Assembly (NCBI GenBank): GCA_031283905.1
Contig: JAITAW010000133.1
Span: 1-11,709 of the forward strand
Source of the DNA: Treponema sp.
GTDB lineage: Bacteria > Spirochaetota > Spirochaetia > Treponematales > Breznakiellaceae
Length of the DNA: 11,709 bases
Direction of reading: 5' to 3'
Under the pieces are notes generated by a model that saw nothing but the letters and a program-made list of their open reading frames with translations, was not told the DNA's origin and searched no databases. Below are positions 1 through 6,919 of this stretch, one piece after another (within the stretch, counting starts at the first letter, position 1; every line of letters starts with the position of its first letter). A program made the translations under genes and the position numbers.

Positions 1-1509
1 ACCCTTTTGTTGACCGAAATTATTGATTCGGCGGAGCGTTTATGTGATGCCGAGGCTTCCAGTCTGCTTCTCGTTGATAAAAAAACAGGTTTTCTTTATT
101 TTGAGGTTGCCTTGGGACCCAAGGGACCCGATGCAAAGCGTTTCCTTGTAAAACCGGGCGAAGGAATCGCAGGCTGGGTTTTTGAGCATAATGAAGCGGT
201 TATGCTGAACAATGTCGAGAATGACAAGCGCCATTTGTTTGCTATTTCAAAAGATATAGAGTATCCGTGTAAAACCATGATGGCGGTTCCTATGCGCGTC
301 AAAGAAATGTGCATAGGAGTTATCGAGATCATCAATAAGAAAGACGGGCAGGTATTTACCACGGATGATCTTGAATGGCTTGAAATATTGGCCAATCAGG
401 CCGCGTTAGCCGTTACAAACGCCCAGAGTATGGAATATGCTCAGGGTGAAATTCGGCGGTTGCAAGTTGCGCTTACAGATACACAGGACGGTGGGAAAGG
501 GTATCATACCATGATCTCAAAAAGTCTTGTCATGTACGAAAAGCTCAATATGGTTGAGCGTATTGCACAGACCGATTCTTCGGTGCTGATTTTGGGGGAA
601 AGCGGCGTCGGCAAGGACTTGTTTGCCGAACAGATACACCTGCGCAGCCCTCGCTGCAACGCCCCGTTTATCCGGGTAAACTGCGCCGCGTTGCCTGAAA
701 ATCTGCTTGAGAGCGAACTTTTCGGGCATGTAAAGGGCGCTTTTACAGGCGCGGTGTCCAACAGGAAGGGGCGTTTTGAACTGGCTGACGGCGGTACCAT
801 CTTCCTTGACGAGATTGGGGAGTTGCCGTTGCCGTTGCAGGTGAAACTGCTTCGTGTACTACAGCAAAAAACGTTTGAGCGCGTGGGAGAAGCCGACCCG
901 GTTAGGGTGAATGTGCGTATCCTGGCGGCTACTAACCGCGATATAGAGGCGATGGTTGAAAAAGGCGAGTTCCGCAAGGATCTATACTACCGGCTTAATG
1001 TGATTCTCCTGTATGTGCCTCCGTTGAGGCAGCGTCCCGAAGATATACCGGAGTTGGCTCAATTCTTTTTGAAGAAATATTCGCTGGAGATGAAGAAACA
1101 GTTCGATGGTTTTTCCGAAGACGCTTTGCAGGCTATGCTGACCTATTCGTGGCCCGGAAATATACGCGAGTTGGAAAATTGCATTGAACGCGCGTGTGTG
1201 CTAGGGCGGGATAAACGCATAGGGGAGGGCGATCTCTTTCTTAAAGAGACGAATCTTGTTGAGAAAGAGGATATCCGTGATTTGAAAACCGCGATAGATT
1301 CGTTCAAAGCCCGGTTTATAAAGAGAGCGCTTGAAGAAAACAAGTGGAATCAGACGGCTACGGCGAAAATTTTGGATATACAGAGGACCTATTTGTCAAA
1401 ATTGATAAAAGATTTAGAAATTGAACCGGTTCTGGCGGAACGCGGCGCGGGAGCCGGCAGACGCCGATCCGGCGAATCTGTGAATGTCAGGAGGATATAT
1501 GGCCGATAA
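1..1509 (+). CDS. Sigma-54-dependent transcriptional activator, GAF-AAA+-Fis HTH (5' truncated)
   Basis: This is an enhancer-binding activator of sigma-54 RNA polymerase. The frame is open to the window edge, so the start probably lies upstream; TTG at 7 is only the first start-like codon. Counting from that codon, a GAF sensory domain covers residues 1-140. The AAA+ domain covers about 165-400, with Walker A GESGVGKD (197-204), the sigma-54 contact loop GAFTGA (244-249) and Walker B FLDEIGE (D268, E269). A Fis-type helix-turn-helix lies near 440-472. A basic, glycine-rich tail of about 28 residues follows the HTH. There is no receiver domain, so control is probably through a ligand or partner of the GAF domain rather than phosphorylation. 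The stop lies 11 nt inside the next gene, suggesting co-transcription. I looked for a clear -24/-12 sigma-54 promoter (GG-N10-GC) upstream of the nearby genes and did not find one, so the target is unknown. Confidence 0.93.
   Translation, partial: TLLLTEIIDSAERLCDAEASSLLLVDKKTGFLYFEVALGPKGPDAKRFLVKPGEGIAGWVFEHNEAVMLNNVENDKRHLFAISKDIEYPCKTMMAVPMRVKEMCIGVIEIINKKDGQVFTTDDLEWLEILANQAALAVTNAQSMEYAQGEIRRLQVALTDTQDGGKGYHTMISKSLVMYEKLNMVERIAQTDSSVLILGESGVGKDLFAEQIHLRSPRCNAPFIRVNCAALPENLLESELFGHVKGAFTGAVSNRKGRFELADGGTIFLDEIGELPLPLQVKLLRVLQQKTFERVGEADPVRVNVRILAATNRDIEAMVEKGEFRKDLYYRLNVILLYVPPLRQRPEDIPELAQFFLKKYSLEMKKQFDGFSEDALQAMLTYSWPGNIRELENCIERACVLGRDKRIGEGDLFLKETNLVEKEDIRDLKTAIDSFKARFIKRALEENKWNQTATAKILDIQRTYLSKLIKDLEIEPVLAERGAGAGRRRSGESVNVRRIYGR
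1489..1494 (+). promoter_or_regulatory. Ribosome binding site AGGAGG deciding the TPR gene start
   Basis: A perfect AGGAGG sits 4 nt before ATG 1499. An in-frame ATG at 1484 is just upstream of this site and would put it inside the coding region, so ATG 1499 is preferred. Confidence 0.85.
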
Positions 1510-2200
1510 GGAAAAAAAAGAGAATGTTGAAAAAATTGAAAAAAAAGACGCCGGAGACGCAGTTCAAAAATTAAGCGATTTTATGCAGAGAAACCGAGTC
1601 GCTTTCCGCGCTTTTTTGATCCTTGTGGTTGTTGCGCTGGCGGTTTTCATTGCGGCAACAAGCGTGTTGAGTTCGCTTAATGCAAAAGCGATGAATCAGA
1701 TGGAGGCGCTTAATCAGCGGTATGAGACGTTGCGCTTTGATATTGCCGACGCATCCAAAGACGCCGACATACAAACCCTCTTAAACGATCTGGCGGCGTT
1801 TGCGTCCGCCCATAAGGGGTATATTTCAGCGCGAGCGCACTCAACTATGGCGTTAATTTATTCAGATAAAAAGCATTGGGCGGAAGCTGAGAAGTCGTGG
1901 TCTGCCGCTGTGGTTGCGGCTAAAGGCACATATCTTGAGCCGGTGGCGATGTACAACCAAGCGATTGCTCTTGAGGAGCAGAACAACACGCAGTCCGCCA
2001 TCGATTTGTTCACGAAAGCCGCCGTATTCACCGATTTTCCGGGAGCATCCCGCGCCCAGTTCAATATCGGGCGCTTGCTTGAAGGTGTGAACAGGGACGA
2101 AGCTATTGAAGCGTACCGCAACCTGCTGAGTAAATGGCCCAATGACAAGGTCTGGACGTCTCTCGCACAGTCAAGGATTATTGCGTTAGGCTTGAAATGA
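1499..2200 (+). CDS. Membrane-anchored tetratricopeptide (TPR) repeat protein
   Basis: This is a protein of 233 residues. The first 30 residues are highly charged and lysine/glutamate-rich (MADKEKKENVEKIEKKDAG). One transmembrane segment follows at about 34-56, then a helical domain of about 175 residues predicted to be outside the cytoplasm. The helices have TPR spacing: a repeat around YISARAHSTMALIYSDKKHW, a second around YLEPVAMYNQAIALEEQNN and a third around ASRAQFNIGRLLEGVNRDEA. The layout (charged N-tail, single anchor, TPRs) resembles the YfgM/TPR_21 type of bacterial membrane TPR proteins, which act in envelope protein biogenesis, but I cannot show orthology. The start overlaps the stop of the sigma-54 activator, and the stop overlaps the ATG of the following lipoprotein gene, so translational coupling is likely. 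A role as a scaffold for envelope proteins encoded beside it is an inference. Confidence 0.88.
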   Translation: MADKEKKENVEKIEKKDAGDAVQKLSDFMQRNRVAFRAFLILVVVALAVFIAATSVLSSLNAKAMNQMEALNQRYETLRFDIADASKDADIQTLLNDLAAFASAHKGYISARAHSTMALIYSDKKHWAEAEKSWSAAVVAAKGTYLEPVAMYNQAIALEEQNNTQSAIDLFTKAAVFTDFPGASRAQFNIGRLLEGVNRDEAIEAYRNLLSKWPNDKVWTSLAQSRIIALGLK

Positions 2201-3012
2201 ATTCTCCTGCCTTTCGGGGGGGGGGGGGGGTAATGGCGCGCCGGCGCATTTCAATATGGTCCGGCGACTGGGCGTTTAGTAGACGGCGACTCATGTGTGT
2301 TGCAACTCTTTTCTTTTTTTTTGCCTGCGGCATTGAAGACTATATATATCTGCCGCCAGTTCCGGAAAGTTCTGTTACACAATCGCCCGCTATGTCGGGA
2401 GCGACCATACGGCTTCCGCAAATTGACGTCCTTCAATTCAAAAATTTTGCCATTTTTTACCGTATTTATATAAGCGCCACATCGTTTCCAAGTTTGCCGT
2501 CTAATGCATACGCTACTCTAAACGCCGCCTTATCTGCTGATTTTAACGCCTTCTTGCCCTACACCAATGTTGCAACTAATACCGGTGTCAATGCCGGCGC
2601 GGTTGGTACGCTCTTTAAAAATAGAAATTACTGGAAACTTGAAATACAAGGCGCCGGCATTGACGGCGTTCTAGGAAGTGGCGGGCAAACTGTTACGGTT
2701 AATTTCCTTAACAGTATTGGACGCGCCCCGACGCTGAACGCGGGAAACGAATATACCTTGTTCCGTTCCAATGGAGAAGGAGCTTTTCAACCCGTACCGG
2801 ATAGGCGCTTTTTGAATACCGATGATTTGAATGCAACCGAAAATGCAACGGTACTGGAAAATGCCGATGTAACGCCAACTCCCGGTTCTCCTTCTCCCCG
2901 TTATGCATATGTAGCGATGTACATAGTCGCCCTGGGTATGGACAATAATTTCTCGCCCATTTACAGTTCCCCAACTTTTCTCGGCGTTTTTAGATTGCCT
3001 GAGATTGGCTGA
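2197..3012 (+). CDS. Predicted lipoprotein of unknown function with a poly-G tract at its 5' end (candidate phase-variable gene)
   Basis: The longest frame starts at ATG 2197 (ATGA overlap with the upstream stop; weak AGG six nt before) and gives 271 residues. Codons 7-12 are made by a 15-G run. In-frame ATGs also occur at 2233 (just after the G run) and 2293. Residues 29-45 form a lipoprotein-like signal: a basic stretch SRRRL, a hydrophobic core CVATLFFFFA and a cysteine (C45), followed by GIEDY. FFAC is a relaxed lipobox of the kind accepted in spirochaetes. The mature part has no motif I recognise. It starts with a proline-rich linker (YLPPVPES), then Asn/Thr/Ala-rich segments suggesting a beta fold, including FKNFAIFYRIYIS. 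The 28 residues before the signal are long for an n-region, so the true start could be 2233, which makes the switching mechanism uncertain (see findings). The location suggests export to the envelope, possibly the surface. Confidence 0.8.
   Translation: MNSPAFRGGGGVMARRRISIWSGDWAFSRRRLMCVATLFFFFACGIEDYIYLPPVPESSVTQSPAMSGATIRLPQIDVLQFKNFAIFYRIYISATSFPSLPSNAYATLNAALSADFNAFLPYTNVATNTGVNAGAVGTLFKNRNYWKLEIQGAGIDGVLGSGGQTVTVNFLNSIGRAPTLNAGNEYTLFRSNGEGAFQPVPDRRFLNTDDLNATENATVLENADVTPTPGSPSPRYAYVAMYIVALGMDNNFSPIYSSPTFLGVFRLPEIG
2216..2230 (+). repeat. Homopolymeric tract of 15 G (candidate contingency locus)
   Basis: Fifteen consecutive G lie 19 nt after ATG 2197 and end two bases before the in-frame ATG 2233. 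With 15 G the frame from 2197 is open. Removing one G places TAA directly after the run. Adding one G leads to TAG after 16 further codons. Homopolymers of this length change length readily during replication; variable poly-G tracts are established in Treponema pallidum. Confidence 0.9.
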
Positions 3013-3076
3013 ATAATTTTCCAAAAGCTTGTTCCAAAACTCAAATCAATGCTCATGCAAAACCCGTTAGTACTAT

Positions 3077-4585
3077 GTGAAGAAAATCAAATTTGCTTTT
3101 TTAATTGGGTTTTGCGTTTTCGGACATGGCGTTCAGGCTGAGGCTGTGGACGCGGCAACGCCCGCTCCTGTGCGATTCAATGTGCTATACGCAGGCTCTG
3201 TGAGTTTTGACGCATACCAGAAGACCGGAACGCTGGAAAACCGTATTGACGGGCGTTTTTTTCTTCCTTTACGGACATTTTATTTGCGGGCGGAATTGCT
3301 TGAGAGAAACCCCTTTCCGCTTGATGGTTTCACCGCCGAAAACCTAAACTGGGGTACCGGGTTATACCATAAAGGTACCGGTTCCCGTTTTCTTTACGGG
3401 ACGCTTGATGAATGGGGTTTGTCCGCGCGTATACGGAACCCGTGGATCCGGTCGGCGCCGTTTGTTGAGCGTCATCAGCCATCGGGAAGCGATCTAAAAC
3501 AGGAATTTTCCGCGACAAAAGAGGCAAAAGCCATTCTTTTTCTTGCGAGTCCTGAGCTTGGCTTTTTTAACGCTGCCGGAGAGGCCACAACCGGCATCTC
3601 CGGATTCGCATCGGCGACCCTTGACGGCGTCTTGAATCCCGCGTTCTCCGGCGGCGCTGAAGTCCATTTCACACGAAAAACCTCTCTGCGCGTGGAAGGG
3701 TTTTGGACAGGCAAAGAATTGCCGCCCCGCGCCGCCTCCGGGTGGTTTTCGGAAAAATTCGTCTTGCCTGTACGCGCTTTTCACCTATTTGCACTGGCGT
3801 TTCTCTGGATGAGCCCTTGGGCGAGCGTTTCCTCCGACTGGGCTTTTTCCGAAACGGCCGCCTTCGGACGCGGCGTATACGGAAATATCGGCGTCCGCAT
3901 CGGGAAAAAACCATGTCTTTTTTCCTTCGCCGCAGACGGCGCCGGAGAACGTTTTGCCGGAAGCGATGGCTCCGTTCCCGGTCAAAACGTACGAATTGCT
4001 GGAAAAATCGAGTATTACGGGAAAAGGAGCAGCCTTTTCAGGGTGAGTACAAGCCTCCGGTCATCGGGCATGGGCGATTTATTTGAGGCCGATTGCGATG
4101 CAAACACTGTTTTTGCCGAAAGCAGGTTTGAGCGGTCTTCGACAGGCGTTTATTACCGTTTTCCGGCGCAAACAAAGCTGCCGGTACGGATATCCCGAAT
4201 TTCTCTTTCAGCGGATCGCAACATCGAGGAAGGGAATATGCCGAAAGACGCCTACAAAGGCGAGATCGGCGTACAGTGGTGGAAACTGCATTCTTCGTTT
4301 TCCTGTGATCTCACCGGAACGTCCGGCGGCAATTCCTCGCCGTATCCGGTACCGGAACAGTGGCGGCTTGATTCCGCGAGAATAGCCGGTAGCGCGGCGT
4401 ACAGTATAGGACTGTTCAGGTTTGGCGTCAGTATGGGGTATACGGCAGGCGCAAAGACGGAAAAAGTGGATGGTTCGTTTTCTGTCGCCGTACAGGGAAA
4501 ACGGCGCCGGCTTGCCATGAAAATTGCAACCGGTGAATTTCCCGCCAAATGGGAATTTTCGCTGTCCGGCAGATTTGAATTGTAA
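3077..4585 (+). CDS. Secreted protein, predicted outer-membrane beta-barrel, family unknown
   Basis: This is a protein of 502 residues starting with GTG at 3077. The start is chosen because it gives a complete signal peptide: KKIK, a hydrophobic core FAFLIGFCVFG, and a signal peptidase I site after GVQA (about residue 22). No good ribosome binding site is visible. The mature part is rich in alternating hydrophobic/polar strands, aromatic residues and short Gly/Ser/Asn turns (for example VRIAGKIEYYGKRSSLFRVS and AAYSIGLFRFGVSMGYTAG). It ends with a strand WEFSLSGRFEL. This pattern fits an outer-membrane beta-barrel, but I recognise no named family. It follows the predicted lipoprotein by 64 nt on the same strand and is probably part of the same transcription unit. 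It converges with the LRR-AAA+ gene with only 11 nt between the two stop codons and no visible terminator hairpin there. Confidence 0.82.
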   Translation: MKKIKFAFLIGFCVFGHGVQAEAVDAATPAPVRFNVLYAGSVSFDAYQKTGTLENRIDGRFFLPLRTFYLRAELLERNPFPLDGFTAENLNWGTGLYHKGTGSRFLYGTLDEWGLSARIRNPWIRSAPFVERHQPSGSDLKQEFSATKEAKAILFLASPELGFFNAAGEATTGISGFASATLDGVLNPAFSGGAEVHFTRKTSLRVEGFWTGKELPPRAASGWFSEKFVLPVRAFHLFALAFLWMSPWASVSSDWAFSETAAFGRGVYGNIGVRIGKKPCLFSFAADGAGERFAGSDGSVPGQNVRIAGKIEYYGKRSSLFRVSTSLRSSGMGDLFEADCDANTVFAESRFERSSTGVYYRFPAQTKLPVRISRISLSADRNIEEGNMPKDAYKGEIGVQWWKLHSSFSCDLTGTSGGNSSPYPVPEQWRLDSARIAGSAAYSIGLFRFGVSMGYTAGAKTEKVDGSFSVAVQGKRRRLAMKIATGEFPAKWEFSLSGRFEL

Positions 4586-4596
4586 ACATGATTCCC

Positions 4597-6777
4597 TTAT
4601 GCTTCCGCCGCAAACCCTATTTGGCGTTCGCCTTGCTTTGTCAGCGCTTCCTCTTTGCAGAACTTGAACAGGCTTTCAAAAGAGGTTTCCTCGCCGGTAA
4701 GCACATAATCGGCGATTGATTTGCGAGTGATGTTTTCGATCTGTCCGCCGGAGAATTCAAAACGAGATGCAAGCGTTGCGGCATCGTTGTCGTAGAGCGT
4801 TGGCAACATACTCTGCCAAATAGACTGGCGCACGACCGGTTCTGGTTTTTCAAACTCGATCTTGTACAGAAAACGGCGTTCAAAAGCCTTATCCATGTTT
4901 TGAACAAGGTTGGTAGTGGCGATAAGGATACCGGACAATTTTTCCATTTCTTCCAGAATAATGTTTTGAAGGCTGTTCATCATCTGATCCACGGACCGGC
5001 TTTCGTTTCCCAATTCAAAACGTTTGGAGATGATGCCGTCAGCCTCGTTAAAAAGGAGGATGGGTATTTGTTTGCTTTCTTTACTCCGCGCCTGAACAAC
5101 TTCACGGTAGTCTTCAAAGATCATTTTTAAATTTTTTTCGCTTTCTCCCACCCATTTGCTCTGGATATCCGTGATGTTGACGGCCATAAGATCGCGTCCG
5201 GTTTCACGGGCTAATTGATACGCAGTCTCAGTTTTTCCGGTACCAGGCGCTCCTGAAAGAAGGCATGCAAAACCGCTACGCAACCCTTTTTCAACAAGGC
5301 GTTCCTGCACGGCTTTAAAGTTGTCCGCGCCCAAGACGGAAAAAAGTTCATGAATCCGCTTCTCTTCCCTTTTGTTATAGAACATTTTTTTTGCCGTGAT
5401 GTTTCCACAGGGAATGAGAATATTTTTCTTTGCCTCTGGCTTTTTTAATGGCTTGAGACACAACTCTCCGAGTAAATCCATCTTTGCCGCCGGTGTGAGG
5501 GAGAAAAGCTCACTATCGCCGAAAAAGTCATCGTCATAATCGCAGGTTTCTCTCATTTCAACAAAGCCGCGCGTTATAAGTTCGAATTCTCCTCCTCTGA
5601 ATAAACGGACGAATTTTTTAAATACGGTGTCATTAAAAATGCCGCCTATGTCGCTTACGCCTATGGTGTCATCATTGCAGGAAACGAGGCGTTGACAGAA
5701 TCTGAGCAAGAGGATCATATCATCAATTTCGAGATTCGCTTCTCGTATTTTTTTACAAAATGTGAGATGCATGTTGTTATTTATCAAACTTTGCATTTCC
5801 GTAACAAACGCACCGTAACCCAATTCGTTGTTGCCGTGTTGATCGAAGAACTTGTCCGTTATTTCGAAGAATTTATCAATACTCACATGTTCATATGTTT
5901 CGATCTTGTACGGCTTGTCCAGACGTAGAGACTCTATCACTTCGGACGGTATGCGGTAGGTAGAGGTCTCGCCTCCGCCCGGACGCCTGCACAGAAGGAG
6001 CTTTTTACTTTCAAGCTCCTCCAATTCTGTCAGATAGGGAAGCATTTCGAGGCTGCATAGATTGAACGCGGAGGCGATTTCACGCAAATAGATCGATTGC
6101 TCTTCATAGCGCAGAAGAAACTGCGCGTAAAGAACCGCCTGTACCGGCGTGAGATGAAATCGCTCCATAACGGCTTTGAGATGGGACTTTGATCGTTCAA
6201 AAAAAATATCGGTAAAAACGCTTTCACACCCGGAAGCCATATCCGCAAGTTTTCTGATATGGAGCAAAATGTTTGTTTTTTTTGCGCAGGTGAATTTTTT
6301 AATGGAATTCGGCGCTTCGTTGAACTTGTTCAAGTTAAAATCAAAATTCTTTAGCCTGCGGAGGTTTTGTATGCCGTCCGGCAGACGGGTAAGCCGGTTG
6401 CCGCTGACATCGAGGGTTTCCAGCAAAAAAAGCCGGTCTATATTTTCAGGCAATTCCATGAGATCGTTGTCGTTTGCTTTGAGTTTTCTGAGGTTTTGTA
6501 AGTTAACGATGGTTTCCGGCAGCTTCGAAAGCCGGTTGCAACTCAGATCAATCGTTTCAAGCGCGGTAAACGCGCTTATAGCCGCCGGCAACTCTTCAAG
6601 TTTGTTGCCGCTGAGATTAAGTCCATGAATGATATCCGGATCGTCTATGAGTTCCACTGGAAAACGTTCCAATCCGATCCCGGAAAGGTCAAGCTCCACC
6701 TCCCATGATTCGGAAAAATATTTAATCCGTTTCCGCGCCTCTTTTAGCCCGGAATTCTCCATCGCAAATTCTGTCAT
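4597..6777 (-). CDS. LRR / winged-helix-like / AAA+ ATPase fusion protein
   Basis: This is a protein of 726 residues from ATG 6777. The frame extends to a TTG at 6816 (739 residues), but that TTG is the -35 box of a strong promoter, so it is rejected as start; ATG 6762 is an alternative. Numbering from the TTG, residues 40-176 are six leucine-rich repeats of the 23-residue LPxxI type (LNLSGNKLEELP, LDVSGNRLTRLP), with register positions at 66, 89, 112, 135 and 158. Residues of about 215-280 look like a winged helix (EIASAF then LTELEELESKKLL). The C-terminal AAA+ domain has Walker A GAPGTGKT (522-529), Walker B ILLFNEAD (N590, E591), sensor-1 ATTN and the arginine pair AFERRF (R647, R648). 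Asparagine replaces the usual Walker B aspartate; I recall FNEAD from a family of bacterial AAA ATPases, so this need not mean inactivity. No signal peptide is seen, so it is cytoplasmic. The LRRs probably recognise a protein partner that the ATPase remodels; this is inference. Confidence 0.85.
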   Translation of the reverse strand: MTEFAMENSGLKEARKRIKYFSESWEVELDLSGIGLERFPVELIDDPDIIHGLNLSGNKLEELPAAISAFTALETIDLSCNRLSKLPETIVNLQNLRKLKANDNDLMELPENIDRLFLLETLDVSGNRLTRLPDGIQNLRRLKNFDFNLNKFNEAPNSIKKFTCAKKTNILLHIRKLADMASGCESVFTDIFFERSKSHLKAVMERFHLTPVQAVLYAQFLLRYEEQSIYLREIASAFNLCSLEMLPYLTELEELESKKLLLCRRPGGGETSTYRIPSEVIESLRLDKPYKIETYEHVSIDKFFEITDKFFDQHGNNELGYGAFVTEMQSLINNNMHLTFCKKIREANLEIDDMILLLRFCQRLVSCNDDTIGVSDIGGIFNDTVFKKFVRLFRGGEFELITRGFVEMRETCDYDDDFFGDSELFSLTPAAKMDLLGELCLKPLKKPEAKKNILIPCGNITAKKMFYNKREEKRIHELFSVLGADNFKAVQERLVEKGLRSGFACLLSGAPGTGKTETAYQLARETGRDLMAVNITDIQSKWVGESEKNLKMIFEDYREVVQARSKESKQIPILLFNEADGIISKRFELGNESRSVDQMMNSLQNIILEEMEKLSGILIATTNLVQNMDKAFERRFLYKIEFEKPEPVVRQSIWQSMLPTLYDNDAATLASRFEFSGGQIENITRKSIADYVLTGEETSFESLFKFCKEEALTKQGERQIGFAAEA

Positions 6778-6787
6778 CGTGGGTTGT

Positions 6788-6816
6788 ACTATAACATTTT
6801 TGCTGTTTTTCGTCAA
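6788..6816 (-). promoter_or_regulatory. Sigma-70-type promoter of the LRR-AAA+ gene
   Basis: On the - strand TTGACG (6816-6811) is followed by a 17-bp spacer and TATAGT (6793-6788), with an extended -10 TGT directly before it. Transcription would begin near 6780-6782, only 3-5 nt before ATG 6777. This argues against translation from TTG 6816 and for a leaderless or nearly leaderless mRNA. Confidence 0.75.
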
Positions 6817-6839
6817 ATAGTACGGTCCGTATAAACGCG

Positions 6840-6860
6840 GCGGCGGTCGTACGGCGCCGC
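6840..6860. repeat. GC-rich dyad in the divergent intergenic region
   Basis: GCGGCG (6840-6845) and CGCCGC (6855-6860) form a perfect 6-bp inverted repeat around a 9-nt centre containing CGTACG. A second small palindrome, TACGGTCCGTA, lies at 6821-6831. They lie between the two divergent promoters and could be operator sites, but there is no direct evidence. Confidence 0.4.
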
Positions 6861-6882
6861 TGCGGGCTGTGAATGCGCCGTA

Positions 6883-6914
6883 TTGACACTCTATTTCTTT
6901 TACTTCACTATATA
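6883..6914 (+). promoter_or_regulatory. Probable promoter of murI-rsgA
   Basis: TTGACA (6883-6888) is a perfect -35 box. A TA-rich stretch CACTATATATAG (6906-6917) supplies the -10, but the best-spaced hexamer (17 bp) is CACTAT and the best-sequence hexamer TATATA is 20 bp away, so the exact -10 is unclear. Transcription would start at or within a few bases of ATG 6920. Confidence 0.6.
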
Positions 6915-6919
6915 TAGAA

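Noticed and set aside
1484..1498. Earlier ATG 1484 as start of the TPR gene
   Set aside because: The perfect AGGAGG at 1489-1494 would fall inside the coding sequence; ATG 1499 has ideal spacing.
3703..4385. Open + strand frames within the barrel gene (3703-4086 and 4083-4385)
   Set aside because: Arg-rich, low-complexity products in an alternative frame of a well-supported gene; typical shadow frames of GC-rich coding DNA.
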